A stretch of DNA of 64,000 nucleotides, taken from NCBI GenBank assembly GCA_027405735.1, contig JAPEHQ010000004.1:2604001-2668000 (forward strand). Reading direction: 5' to 3'. The translations under genes and the position numbers were made by a program. Below the pieces are notes generated by a model that saw nothing but the letters and a program-made list of their open reading frames with translations, was not told the DNA's origin and ran no database searches. This DNA is from Mucor racemosus. Lineage: Eukaryota > Mucoromycota > Mucoromycetes > Mucorales > Mucoraceae. Below, piece after piece: positions 34,914-47,599 of this stretch (position 1 is its first letter; each line of letters starts with the position of its first letter).

Positions 34914-36810
34914 GGCGTCTGGTCAGATTGAATTTATATTCTTTTTATTTTTTATATCCTAAATTCAGACAGATAATCTCATTTTATCATTTAATGCATA
35001 TTTAAATATTAATAATTGAAAAAGGTATACAATGATAAATGAATGACACAGAAGAAGAGAATATAAAAGAAAAGATTAATATAGAGATTAATAGATTAAT
35101 AATTGATAAATGGTATTTTTATGAATCTAATTGGAAAATAATTAGTAAAAAATATAATCATAGAACTACTTTAAAATATATGAAAGATATAAATTTTATA
35201 AAAGATGTATTACTTAATCAATTAGGCTATATTCCTGTATTTTACTTTTTAAATATTTTATATGGGACACAAGAGTATCCAGGTCCATATCCTGAATTAG
35301 ATAAAGGTCTTATTTTATTATATCATTTAGTTTGTGGTCTATCAGGGCAGAAAATGTCTCAATTTATGTGCTATGCTACTTTTTATGATTTATATAAAAA
35401 ATTTTGGATAGACAATTATAAAAGAATCAATAAAATAATAAACACAGATTTGTTAAACTTATTTTCAAATATAAAGATAAGATTATTATCTGCAAAACTA
35501 TATAACCCAATAGGATTTAAGAATGTAACTTTAATTATAGATGGTCATGACTCAAAAATAAAATACTACAATCCAGATACAGAAAGAATAAAATTACATT
35601 CTTATAAATTAAAAAAACCAGGTGTCAGAACTCAAATTGTTTGTGATATGAATAAAATGATAATTTATATTTCAGACTCCGAAAAATGTGGTGAATCTAA
35701 TGATGGTACAATGTTCTTAAAAATGAATCTCTATAATAAACTACATATTGGTGATTGTTTGGCTATGGATGGAGGTTATCCACTATTTATAAACCAATTT
35801 AAAGAAAATGGAATTAATCTTGGATATGAATTTAAAGATATGCATTTTATGTATCCAGTTAGAAAAGAAAAGGATAGTAAATTGAGTGTGAATGAATTAC
35901 ATTTTAACAGCGTATTTGGAAGCTTTAGATCCATAATAGAGAATGAATTTAGTGTTATAGGAAGTAAATTTGAGAGGTTTAATAATAACAGAGCATCTGT
36001 ACAGGTATCTGATATAAAACATTACAATATACAATTTAAATTATCTTGTTTACTGAAAAATATTTGGCAAATGGTTAAAGATTATAATATAGAAGAATTA
36101 CCGCATCATAAGCTTTGGTATAGTGATGGCTTTGAGTTTCCTATAAAAGAAAGTAAGATACAAATTGCATTTAATGATGAGATTAAGATAAATAAAAATC
36201 TAATTGAAATAAGTACGTTACAAAATAAATTATTAAATATGAGCCTTGATGAATTAGAAGTCGATTCTATCAATTTTGACGAAGATGAAATTATGGAAGA
36301 AGAAGTTTCATTAAAGCATAAAAGAGTTAAAAAAAGTATTGTATATATTGAAAAGCCTGATAGATAAAGGAATTAATAAAATAAATATAATAGAAGTATA
36401 AGGCGTACTATTCCCTAGCAATTATCACGTGATCATATTTATACCATATAATAATTTTTTTTTATGTAATTTTATTTTCGTTTTTTTTTCGTTTTGTAAC
36501 AATAAGGTAATATACAAGTACAACTCATAATACTAATTCCAGGTCTATTAGGTAATTAATACAATCATCACTGACTTATAGTAATAGTTTATTGACTTAT
36601 TACAGGTCATATTCTCTACCATGCAACGTATTACATAATTCTCTTGAAAGTACATATAAAAAGTTTACACTCACCATGATTGATTTCTTTAATATATCAA
36701 TTTTATATTATATCCAAATTCAATTTTTCTAAAATAAGAATTTAAAGTATAATTAGATATAAAACAGCTATATATAATTAATTAATTATTCTTCATTTAT
36801 AATTAACCTC
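34914..36810 (+). mobile_element. 1.9-kb DNA transposon with intact DDE transposase
   Basis: Units F and 2 read ACATCGTACTTGATAAAA without a break (near 11020 and 45310), whereas here CGTA appears on both sides (34910-34913 and 36811-36814), which defines the insertion. The ends are GGCGTCTGG and ..TTAACCTC; inverted terminal repeats are at best 2-4 bp by eye. A 3-bp GTA duplication is the alternative reading and would fit PIF/Harbinger (3 bp) better. Confidence 0.75.
35039..36367 (+). CDS. DDE transposase, PIF/Harbinger-like, 442 aa, uninterrupted
   Basis: Candidate catalytic residues: Asp in TLIIDGHDSKI (about residue 168), Asp in CLAMDGGYPLF (about 244) and Glu in FRSIIENEFSVIGSKFERF (about 296). 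The order and the R..xEn.F....+F context are those of DDE_Tnp_4 (PIF/Harbinger) nucleases. The first 150 residues are Lys/Asn/Ile-rich and helical, possibly DNA binding; the C-terminus is acidic then basic. Codon use is much more A/T-ending (AAA, ATA, TTA) than host genes, as expected for a recently arrived element. No partner Myb-like gene is seen within the insertion, although Harbinger elements usually carry one. No intron is needed. The single clean frame suggests recent activity. The exact superfamily is inferred. Confidence 0.75.
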   Translation: MNDTEEENIKEKINIEINRLIIDKWYFYESNWKIISKKYNHRTTLKYMKDINFIKDVLLNQLGYIPVFYFLNILYGTQEYPGPYPELDKGLILLYHLVCGLSGQKMSQFMCYATFYDLYKKFWIDNYKRINKIINTDLLNLFSNIKIRLLSAKLYNPIGFKNVTLIIDGHDSKIKYYNPDTERIKLHSYKLKKPGVRTQIVCDMNKMIIYISDSEKCGESNDGTMFLKMNLYNKLHIGDCLAMDGGYPLFINQFKENGINLGYEFKDMHFMYPVRKEKDSKLSVNELHFNSVFGSFRSIIENEFSVIGSKFERFNNNRASVQVSDIKHYNIQFKLSCLLKNIWQMVKDYNIEELPHHKLWYSDGFEFPIKESKIQIAFNDEIKINKNLIEISTLQNKLLNMSLDELEVDSINFDEDEIMEEEVSLKHKRVKKSIVYIEKPDR

Positions 36811-37583
36811 CGTACTTGATAAAACGCCTTACTTTATTGCGAGTCAACACAACTAATTTGATGCTAGTTTAGCATCAGCAGTTGAATCAGATAAATTAGA
36901 GATTAGACAACCCCTTTGATAACTTTGCACACCATGAGTTAAGAATGGACCATTATTATAAATACGCTAAACAAGGATGGTGAGTTAAATCTAACACATA
37001 ATGGACGAACGAGTCGATTAACAGTATAAAAAAATATTAAAATCAAATAAATATAGCAATTGACTGAGCAAGAGATAATAAACCATGTAAATTAGCGTAA
37101 CTAAATTGTTTCAAGCATTTTGAACTGAATACACCTTTACTTTTGACCTATACCAATTGATCTATTAGTAAAACCAATTAACAAGTAATTATTATGGTGT
37201 ACCTTTGATAGTTGGTAGTGGTATACAAGACAACATCTTGTTTTCCTCTCCTTAGCTGTTGGCCACTAAATAGAAACAAATAGATTAACATGAGTTTATT
37301 CATTCATTCAAATCAACAAGTCAATTCTATAAATGAATCAAATTATTACTATAATAATTCACAGCAGCAATGCTCATCTCAAATGTTTCTATAAATACTG
37401 CAAGAAAATCTTTCCATAATTTCCTGTCGAATTATCTGTCCTTTTGCCTCTTTACATCTTTATTTATTTCCCTTATTAATAAATATCTAATTTACAAATA
37501 AGAACATCAACCTTCCTTCAACCAATGTTCACCCACCTTTAATATTAAAAACCATATCATTAACATATCATTTTTTTTACCAT

Positions 37584-37938
37584 TGATGTAAACTACTGGC
37601 AGTCTTTCACACATCAAATTGAATTAGTAATGAATAACATAAATCTGGTGTGAGAACCAAGATCATGAAATATAGAAACTTAACTATAATTTAAAATCAC
37701 AAACAACAATTATAGATAATTGTATAACCTGAATTAGTAATTGCTGATCCCTTTTCCCATCAGCTTTAAAACCAAGAAGATCAAATTACTGCATTAGTAA
37801 TATGAATTAGACGTTTAATATAAATACCACAACGATCCATCGAGTAGATGAATCGTTGCTTTACTTTATACCTTTAATAAACTTAGAAGAGTTATAATTG
37901 TATTTCCCATCGCTTTTTATAATTACGTTTTTGTAGCA
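37584..37938. mobile_element. 355-bp solo LTR with 5-bp target duplication
   Basis: ACCAT flanks both sides (37579-37583, 37939-37943), while unit 2 has a single ACCAT at 46075-46080 and the plus-strand unit (near 10245) is also empty. The insert begins TGATGTAAAC and ends GTAGCA, the TG..CA ends of an LTR. It has TATAAATA near 37820. No internal retrotransposon is left, so it is a solo LTR from recombination. Confidence 0.75.
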
Positions 37939-38699
37939 ACCATAATATTTATCCAAGATAGCAGATCATTACAGTAGGTGTAAACAGCAGGTATATAACC
38001 TGTTGTTCAAACATATCAAATGCACAATGCCACATGGAAGCTGATATCCGAAACACTTAAAAAAACACATATTCATACCTTTGTCCATCATGTAGATTAG
38101 TGCAGCTTACTTGGATTAGTATTCATATATAAGGAAGATTATATTTTATAATATATCAGAAGTTTACCCAGCAGATGTAGAAATCCATGAACAACTACTG
38201 AGACCCAACATGACATGGCATTCAGTAACTCATACTAAATGCCATACATAACCACCACTAGCATTAACAACGATTATCAGAAACATTCAGGAACACTTTG
38301 CAACAATAAAACATAAGCAATCCTACATCTTATCCAAATAATACAATCACAAATTCTCAATTCCACAAATTCCATTGCATATAATTTGGGAACAAATCAT
38401 ATCAAGTACTTCAATACTCAGCAGTTCATTAATAATATTAACAATTATATAACTATCTAGAAAACATATAAATATGAAGCATCAATGAATTAATGAAATA
38501 CATCTTTTAGCAGAATATTTTTATATTAGTATCTTTTGATATAATATTTTAATTGTTTTTAATACAAGTGTACAAGTGTACAATTGTGCAGCAAATGCTG
38601 TATGTTGTATTTTAGACTTTACATAAAATAGGCCTTCGAATAATTAATTATATAGTCGAACCTTAATTATATATAGTATAAAATTTCGATATCTGCATC

Positions 38700-38845
38700 T
38701 CACAGCTGCTTGAGATATTTAAGCAGCCGCATCCGGACTGTCCGGTAATTTTTTCTAGAAATTTACAGCTTAAAAATGTTATTATTAGATGGCCGCATCC
38801 GGAGATTGTTCGGCATTTTTTTTGGAAGAGCGGCCATTGACAAAA
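38700..38845 (-). repeat. GC-rich CCGGA motif pair in block B, unit 1
   Basis: Two related words, GCCGCATCCGGACTGTCCGG and GCCGCATCCGGAGATTGTTC, each followed by a T-rich run and a hairpin-capable tail. The same pair occurs at 9740-9880 (reverse) and 46855-46980. Confidence 0.65.
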
Positions 38846-39610
38846 AAGTAGATTACATAAAAAAAACACCACCCTCAGGGGCCTCGAAATGAACCAAAAA
38901 AAATCCTGTGAATCTAATTTCTTTTGTTTGTCAAAAATCTAACAATTATACATTTGGTACACTTATTAAAATCCGATGTCGATTATTGAAATTCAACATG
39001 AGATGGCATTTAATAGCTAATACTAAATGCTAAATGTCATGCCAAACCATCAGCATGAACAGCAAATATCACTTAATAAACACTGTTTAGGATACTGACT
39101 AAATATTGAGCTGGATGATGCAATACTAATAATGAGCACAGAAGGCATGGTTTATCTTAAGTTCTTAATAGGTTCTTGGATATGATCATTAGAGTTAGAG
39201 GCTGTAAAAATCATGCATATAGACTTTATTTCAATTATGGAATAAAGTGGAGTGATTACATTATCTATTATATTTAGTCTAAGGTGATGATTAATGATAT
39301 GGTATTATTTAAGTTGAGCCAATATAAATCTTTACCTGCGATTTACATTGGCTTTTTCTGTTATCAAAAATATTCTCCCGTTTAATCAATTATCAAAAAA
39401 TATTCTATCTACTTAACTTTGCCTCTTCTTTGTCGGAACTGGTTCTAGTCAATTTATTCCCATCAAAACCTCATATAATTGGTCTTCCAACTTATGAAAT
39501 CAAGATTTAACTATCAAATGTTATATTCTATACCCGGGCTCGTAAAACATATAAATACCTGATCTTTATACTCATAGTTTGACATCCTCATCCTTTTTTT
39601 CTTATACATA

Positions 39611-42600
39611 GTTGGTATTATCAAAACTTAGATAATGCATCACAAAAGTTTCACCACAATATTCAATGCCCGGGCACAGTCTGGTTTCGTGATTTTTGAC
39701 AATACCCGAACAATATTACAAATTTTAACAATAAATAAACAGATAAAGTGTCAAATTATACAATTGTTTTTTGAACATTATAAAGATGTCATCTTCAAAT
39801 AACCGTGCCAATAATAGAAACTCTCACAAAAGGGGTCGACAAACAGGGAATACTGCTTGATTTATCGAAAGGTAAATCGTATAAAATTAATCAAATGAAA
39901 AAGTACCGTTTTATTATGAGCTTCTAGAGGGGGTTTATATACTAATTAAATGAGTGTATTAAATGTGAGTGATAATATAATTAGAATGAGCATTTGGATA
40001 TTGTGTGGATATATTGGAATCATGCTTCTATGATTCAATAGTAGCATGATGATAGACGCATGGAATATGACCTTGCTTGACTTGCATGTTGAACATCATG
40101 GGTTGACAGATGTTCTAAATTGGTAATTCGGTAATTCCTAATTCTGATAGATCACTGCTGCTTCAGACCGTCTTGCTGCTGCTAATCAGCAGATCAACTA
40201 TGGCGTGCAAAATGCCGCTGCTGAGGCACAGGTAGCTATTGGGACTCGAGTTGTTACTGAAAATATTAGAGCACGCAATACAAATCTTGCATGTCTACCC
40301 AAACAAATGGAATTCAAGGTATATATGCCAATGGTTTTAGGATGTTGATTTCTTCTTTATATTATATCATATACATTTGAGCAAAATTCCAAATTTGACA
40401 GTATTATATTTATATATTAAGATGCGAATAATTCCTTTAATATCATATACAGCATACATAGATTTTGAGTTAAACACTAAGCTTTCGTCCCATAAATATT
40501 TAGGATTGGTGTACAACTAATCATTATTCAAGCATATTTGTAACTGAATTAAAGATAGTGAGATATGTGAAAGAGGTTATGGATCGCGGAATGTTAAGTA
40601 GTTATGTTAATGAGGATGGAACAGTTACTGTTCGCCGTAGAGGCAATGCCTATGAGACTGTGAAGCAATACATCAAAGCTCTGTATTGACTTATTCAATA
40701 AACATAAATCGGCTAACATGAATACGATGGATATCAAAAGTCCTCGTGGACCAACGTTGAAAGAATTTGAAAGAAGTTTAAAAGGTTATATACTGAAGAT
40801 ATAGCAGATGACTTTATTGATGATGGAATTGGTTCCATACAAGATGGGTATACCAAAGAAGACTTGATTGACATTTGTCATTATTATTTTGGTTGCCCAA
40901 AGATGCAGACGGAAGCCTTACGAGACAGAATGGTTTTTTTGATGAACCATATGACGTTGTTTCGTGGTGAGACCTCCAGAAAAATAGATTTGTCTCATAT
41001 GTTTTCTTTGGAATTTACTGATGAAGGTGTAAATCGTTGCCCTGTTTTTGTTTTTATGATCTTAAATGGAAAGAAAAATTAGGACAATCAAAAGTTTTAT
41101 AGTGGTGTGATCAGACACAAGAATGTGAGCACTTGTGCTTTTGGTGCAGTCTGTTTTTATTTTTTTCATTGTTTCCACATGACAGATGAAAGATTTTCTG
41201 ATTTTTCGGAGAACAGGAATTGGTTTTCTATTAAACTTTGTCCTGGAAGAAGTAGCGATACAACTAAAACTGTATGCTACAATACTCAATTGAACTCTGT
41301 TAACAGAGCTTTTGATTCTCTTGGAATTTATAGCTTTAAGAAGACTTATTCAGGTCGTGGTTCTGGAGCCCGGGAGGCAGAAATGGCAGGTACTTTTCTA
41401 GACCACATTCGTCGAGTAGGTAGATGGGACTCGGAGGCTATGGAGAATAGTTATTTTACTTATTTTTCCTAGGCAAGCAATGAGAATTGTTCATGGCTTC
41501 CCTGAGGAGCGTGGCTGTTTTGGTTACCAAGAGCTTTGGTAGTTCCTCCTTTACCGTTGCAACGAATGATATTTTCTGAACTCGAGGACAACTCGCAACA
41601 GATGGAGAGTAATAGAGAAATGCACACAATTTGCGCTGAAGGTTTTCTCAAACCTCTTGGGGAGTTGCGTGTAATTATCCTTCAAGATGTAGTTTTCTTG
41701 AAAATGTCAAATCCTGAGTATCCGATCTTTGAGTATGAGATTTTCAAGTCTGCTGCATTTTTGTCTTCTTCTGAGGAATCTTTGTTTGCTATGAGCAATA
41801 CAACGCCACCTGCAGAGTTGGAGATGAATCGTGTAGTGCCACATATTAATGGTAGATTCAATGATTTGTCAGATCAAGTTCAATCAGCTTTGAGAACTTT
41901 TGAAAATAGCTAACAACAAGCTGCTGTTACTCCAGCCATGATTGCTTCTTTGGTTTCAACCATTGATAATTTACAGGCAAAATTAGACCTTTGGTCGAAC
42001 AACCAGCAAACATTATTTGTACCTGTCAACCACCCCCTTGCTGTAACTACTGCTGCTGTTGCTTCAACCATTACCTCTCCTCATGCATCAAGCATCAGTA
42101 AATACTGGAAATGACGGTGAAACTAGTGATAATGAACAACGGGAAACATATTTGTTCAATCAGAATACATACATTGTTGATATGCTATGGAAAGAGTGGA
42201 CTGTTGGTATCTATGGTAATCCTAGCGTCAATTATATGAATGGTGAATATGGCACCAAATGGAAAAAACAAAGCAAAGGTAATAATAGAACATGTACAAA
42301 TGTCATATTTAACTCTTTTAATTTATTCAGACAGGAAATATTACTCCAAAATGTTCTTAATCATTAAAGATATCAACATTATTTCAGAAGATCAAAGCAT
42401 CTCTTTAGAAGATGCAGTTAAGCAACTTGATGAAGAGAGAAGTTCCAATAATTGGTCTTTGGATAAATTATCTAAAGCTATCCATGCTAAGAAAACTGCT
42501 TCTTCTGCCCCCTACAACCACTGATGCTGCTACTTCATTTACCGATACTATGTCAAGTAATGAGTAATTTGAATGTTATCAATAAACTTTGTCTCCTTGC

Positions 42601-43149
42601 TTTTGTAAGTCGAGTATTGCTTTTTTTCTTAAAATTTGAGTAGAGCATATTGCGTTTGATGATTTTCGAAGAATTTCCGAGACCGTTTTAAAAAAACTGT
42701 ATCATTTAGCCAATAATACGGTTATATTCTATAGCATTTTATATTATGTTTTTATTTATTTTTTAATATGAAGAAATACAATGTATAGCAGGCGTATGAA
42801 CCTTTGATGTGAGCATGTGTTGCATTTAGTAAATTAACCAAAAATAAACTGAAGAGATGGTAGCTAGTTATTTAAATATGAATATAGCCGGATTTTTTTT
42901 GTTCGAGTAATATGAATATTTTAGTAGGTATGAATGTGATTTTTATAATGATACATGCCGAGTGTGATCCAGTTTGATACAATACCTTTAGGTTTTATCA
43001 AAAAATATTTTATTTTAGCACACACCTTTTTTTTGTTTGATAATACCAAAAGTATTGTAACCATACTGGTTTGTGTCCCAGCCAAATTAATAGCTGAGTG
43101 TTTGTACCCCAGCTGTGATTTTTTGTGATTTTTGTGATTAAATTTTCTG
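39611..43149 (+). mobile_element. 3.5-kb Crypton-like element nested in unit 1
   Basis: Unit 2 is continuous across the matching point (CTTATAAATATTATACTCAAATAAATAT near 47755), while here block A breaks at CTTATACATA and resumes at ATACATATACTTAAATAAATAT. ATACATA borders both sides (39604-39610, 43150-43156). An inverted word pair, TTGGTATTATCAAAAC at 39612 and GTTTGATAATACCAA at 43035, lies at or near the ends. Carries the decayed recombinase gene 39786-42524. Confidence 0.65.
39786..42524 (+). pseudogene. Crypton-type tyrosine recombinase gene (Ndc10-like + GCR1_C-like), decayed
   Basis: Cryptons move with a tyrosine recombinase rather than a transposase. Pieces in order: MSSSNNRANNRNSHKRGRQTG at 39786; QINYGVQNAAAEAQ.. 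to 40318, an intron with acceptor at 40503, then DWCTTNHYSSIFVTELKIV; the core TEALRDRMVFLMNHMTLFRG (41 kb) with the probable catalytic Arg; GVIRHKNVSTCAFGA; SFKKTYSGRGSGA, where the family has TH..R, so the catalytic His is Tyr here; GRWDSEAMENSYFTYF with the candidate Tyr; RIVHGFPEERGCFGY; LRVIILQD. The last exons (42113-42278 and 42331-42524, 52-nt intron) form an intact GCR1_C-like domain (MLWKEWTVGIYG). Several stops and frameshifts near 40688, 41082, 41472 and 41913 break it. About 39890-40157 matches the 662-bp insertion at 11.5 kb in reverse. Confidence 0.72.
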
Positions 43150-44337
43150 ATACATATACTTAAATAAATATGTTTTGTTCTAATTATATTTTAGCTGGTT
43201 ATCATCTTATTAAGAATATATATAAACAATGTTAACATGCATATTCAGATAAAAGAAAAGAATACCAACTGGATAGTCTGATATACTATATCTTATCAAA
43301 CGGTGAATATATCATTGGAATATGAAGACAAAAAGAAAGAAACAACACACATAGAAAAGGATTTTCAAGGTTTTACATTATTTAGAGCAAATAAAACCCT
43401 GCTAAGTTGCACATTTCAACCAATGTAAAAGCAGCATAACAGCACATCAACCCATAAACTAAACAGAATAGGCAATATCTGTTATCATAGAAACATGCAT
43501 TTTATACTAGAAAAACCGGCTGTCATATCATAGATTCATTAAAAAAACTGCAAAAACGAGCCCGTAAAGCAACATCGTAATTGAGCATAGCAATATTGAA
43601 TGGTTAAGTATCTTATACTATGGTATATATTTAAATTTTATATAAAAGCGTTTTTTTTTTTTACTTTTCTTATATTTAACCATATACAATCTGAAAATTC
43701 AGATTTTGTAGCGGACATTTTCGGGGCTCATTTTATCCTTACCAACACTCATGATTTTAATCAAGAATCAGAAAAATCAAATTTTGATACCAAAATCAAC
43801 GTTTAAATATACTACATTGTGAGAGAAAATTGTAGCTATAACTAATACACATTTTATAAAAGCTTAACATCAAATGTTAAGTAATGAAACTTTGTACTTT
43901 TGGCCCAAAAACAGTTTTTTGATTAAAGAATTTTCATGTAATATTTTGCAATAAAAAGGTTTGTTATTTTTTATTGAACAAATAGAGCGCTAAAGTCTGC
44001 ATATGTGTGTATTTTTTGTTTTTATAATTGGTAGTATAATTCACTCTAAATTTGCAAAATCAGAAAAAAAAATTTAAAAAATGTCAAAATTGATGATCTG
44101 GAGAAAAATAATTTTCTAAATTAATATTCCGCTTATAAGCCTTGTAAGTATTAAAAATAAGAGATTTTATAATACTTGAGAACTTTTTCAAGAATTTACG
44201 ATGCTGTACCCACTTGATTCGAGCTTGTTACTGTAAACCTTTATACATGTTAATATTGTGTGGTAGTTTGTTTGATGATAGTATAGTCTTACTTTGTAAT
44301 TATTGCGCTAAAGGTAATTTACATTAAGCTTTAGTCT

Positions 44338-44530
44338 TACCTCTCCAATATTGTAAACATAAACATGGCCATCACCGGAACCTATTGCCGCCTTCTTATT
44401 ACCCTTTTTCTCCCAAGTCAATTTATTCAATGCTTTACCAGAACCAACTTAAGTACTTACAAATGGTTCCTCGATATTTGCATTCAAATTTCATAAATTA
44501 AATTGACTGGTTCCACCTTCAGTAGTATCA
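44338..44530 (-). pseudogene. WD40 fragment resembling dynein intermediate chain C-terminus, unit 2
   Basis: Best-preserved copy. The minus strand reads TTEGGTSQFNL, stop, NLNANIEEPFVST, stop, VGSGKALNKLTWEKKGNKK, then AAIGSGDGHVYVYNIGE and a GTAAGA. Two in-frame stops make it non-functional. WD40 family is clear; the dynein intermediate chain is the closest match I recall. Confidence 0.55.
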
Positions 44531-47500
44531 AACTTATCATCATCCCGCCTCATGATAAAGTATGCTTTTAAAACTTTCTTTTAAAAATCCTGAGGCAAAT
44601 ACAGCATCTTGGTCTTGTAATTTCTATCCATCAAAATGTTGCAATTTTCATTACACAATGAATATACCTTTTATCTATCTTGACCTCGATTTACATTGTT
44701 GGGTATCAGTTTTTTACCAGTTGTATTTTCTCTAATTCATTAATATTTAGTCATATTGAACGATGATTTGTAGCATTGCCAAAAAAAACAAAGAATAAAT
44801 ACTCCAAGAGTTTTTTGCATATCAAATTATACAATTTAGTAGCAATGATTGCACTTAACTAGCATTGGTGTCGAGCCGAGTTTTTCTAGCTAAATTTAAC
44901 AGTATGAGCTGGGATCGACAGCATTCTTACACTTAAATATGCTTTTTGAGCTTATTGATGTTAATCAGAATAATTAGTACTTTTATTCAAAAGTAAGCTT
45001 TGCTTTATACATTTATATTCGCACATTTAATAAATGACATTAAATTTATTATTCGTTATACAGTACCAATCAACTAACTTTATTTTGATTCGATACATGA
45101 TACGTTTGACAATTAAATACCTAATTACACTTGAGTCACCAGGTATCGTCACGAAAACATCTCGTACAGGTCGAGGAAGCATCACAATTTAGATCATTTT
45201 TTTGTGTTTATAGATCTGAGCTTTCTCAGTCATTCTTCATAGATCTCTGCATGAACCATATCTCTATTTGTTGTTCAGTTTAACTGAAATACATTGAACG
45301 CCAACATCGTACTTGATAAAATGCCTTATTACTTTATTGCGAGTCAACACAACTAATTTTATGCTAGTTTAGCATCAGCGGTTAAATCTGATAAATTTGA
45401 GATTAGACAATTTCTTTTAATAACTTTGCATACCATGAGTTAAGAATGGACCGTTATTATTATAGACACGCTAATCAAGGATGGTGAGTTGACTCTAATG
45501 GACGAATGAGTCGATTAGCAGTATAAACGAAACACTAAAATCAAATATAGCAATTGAATGAGCAAGAGATGATAAACCATGTAAATTAGCGTAACTGAAT
45601 TGTTTTAAGCGTTTTAAACAGAATACGACTTTACTTTTGACCTATACAAATTCATTTATTAGTAAAACCAATTAACAAGTAATTATTATGGTGTACTTTT
45701 GATAGTTGGTAGTGGTATACAAGACAACATCTTGTTTTCCTCTCCTTAGCTGTTGGCCACTAAATAGAAACAAATAGATTAACATGAGTTTATTCATTCA
45801 TTCAAATCAACAAGTCAATACTATAAATGAATCAAATTATTACTATAATAATTCACAGCAGCAATGCTCATCTCAAATGTTTCTATAAATACTGCAAGAA
45901 AATCTTTCCATAATTTCCTGTCGAATTATCTGTCCTTTTGCCTCTTTACATCTTTATTTATTTCCCTTATTAATAAATATCTAATTTACAAATAAGAACA
46001 TCAACCTTCCTTCAACCAATGTTCACCCACCTTTAACATTAAAAACCATATCATTAGCATATCATTTTTTTTTACCATAATATTTATCCAAGATAGCAGA
46101 TTATTGCAGTAGGTGTAAATAGTAGGTATATAACCTGTTGTTCAAACTTATCGAATGCACAATGTCACATGGAAGCTGATATCCGAAACACTTAAAAAAA
46201 CATATATTCATACCTTTGTCCATCATGTAGATTAGTGCAGCTTACTTGGATTAGTATTCATAAGGAAGATTATATTTTATAATATATCAGAAGTTTACCC
46301 AGCAGATGTAGAAATCCATGAAGAACTACTGAAACCCAACATGACATGGCATTCAGTAACTCATACTAAATGCCATACATAACAACCACTAGCATTAACA
46401 GCGATTATCAGAAACATTCAGGAACACTTTGCAACAATAAAACATAAGCAATCCTACATCTTATCCAAATAATACAATCACAAATTCTCAATTCCACAAA
46501 TTCCATTGTATATGATTTGTTCCCAAATCATATCAAGTACCTCAATACTCGGCAGTTCATTAATAATATTAATAATTATATAACTATCTAGAAAACATAT
46601 AAATATGAAGCATCAATGAATTAATAAAATATATCTTTATTTTAGCAGAATATTTTTATATTAGTATCTTTTGATATAACATTTTAATTGTTTTTAATAC
46701 AAGTGTACAAGTGTACAATTGTGCCGCAAATGCTGTATGTTGTATTTTAGACTTTACATAAAATAGGCCTTCGAATAATTAATTATATAGTCGAACCTTA
46801 ATTATTATAGTATAAAATTTCGATATCTGCATCTCACAGCTGCTTGAGATATTTAAACAGCCGCATCCGGACTGTCCGGTGATTTTTCTAAAAATTTACA
46901 GCTTGAAAATGTTATTATTAGATGGCCGCATCCGGAGATTGTTCGACATTTTTTTGGAAGAGCGGCCATTGACAAAAAAGTGGATTACATAAAAAAAAAA
47001 CACCACCCTCATGGTCTCTAAATGAACCAAAAAAAATCCTGTGAATCTAATTTCTTTTGTTTGTCAAAAATCTAACAGTTATACATTAGGAACACCTATT
47101 AAAATCCGACGTCGATTATTGAAATTCAACATGAGATGGCATTTAATAGCTAATACTAAATGCTAAATGTCATGCCAAACCATCAGCATGAACAGCAAAT
47201 ATCACTTAATAAACACTGTTTAGGATACTGACTAAATATTGAGCTGGATGATGCAATACTAATAATGAGCACAGAAGGCATGGTTTATCTTAAGTTCTTA
47301 ATAGGTTCTTGGATATGATCATTAGAGTTAGGAACTGTAAATAATGATGCATATAGACTTTATTTCAATTATGGAATAAGGTGGTGTGATTATATTATAT
47401 ATTATATTTAGTCTAAGGTGATGATTGATGATGTGGTATTATTTAAGTTGAGCCAATGTAAATCTTTACCTGCGATTCACATTGGCTTTTTCTGTTATTA

Positions 47501-47599
47501 GAAATATTCTTCCGTTTGACCAATCATCAAAGAATATTCTACCTACTTAACTCTGCCTCCTCCTTGTCGGAACTGGTTCTGGTCAATCTATTCCTATGA

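Larger units (their letters stand above)
32633..43231 (-). repeat. Compound repeat unit 1 (minus orientation), carrying nested insertions
   Basis: Collinear with 43232-49.9 kb and with the reverse complement of 6.8-13.6 kb: block E (about 32.86-33.7 kb), WD40 relic (33.74-33.90), block C (about 34.5-37.56), block B (about 38.0-39.48) and a truncated block A (39.48-39.61 plus 43.16-43.23). Four insertions interrupt it at 34101-34260, 34914-36810, 37584-37938 and 39611-43149. Removing them leaves roughly 4.6 kb. Block E is about 98 percent identical to unit 2 by eye (33.0-33.7 vs 43.6-44.3 kb). Confidence 0.8.
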
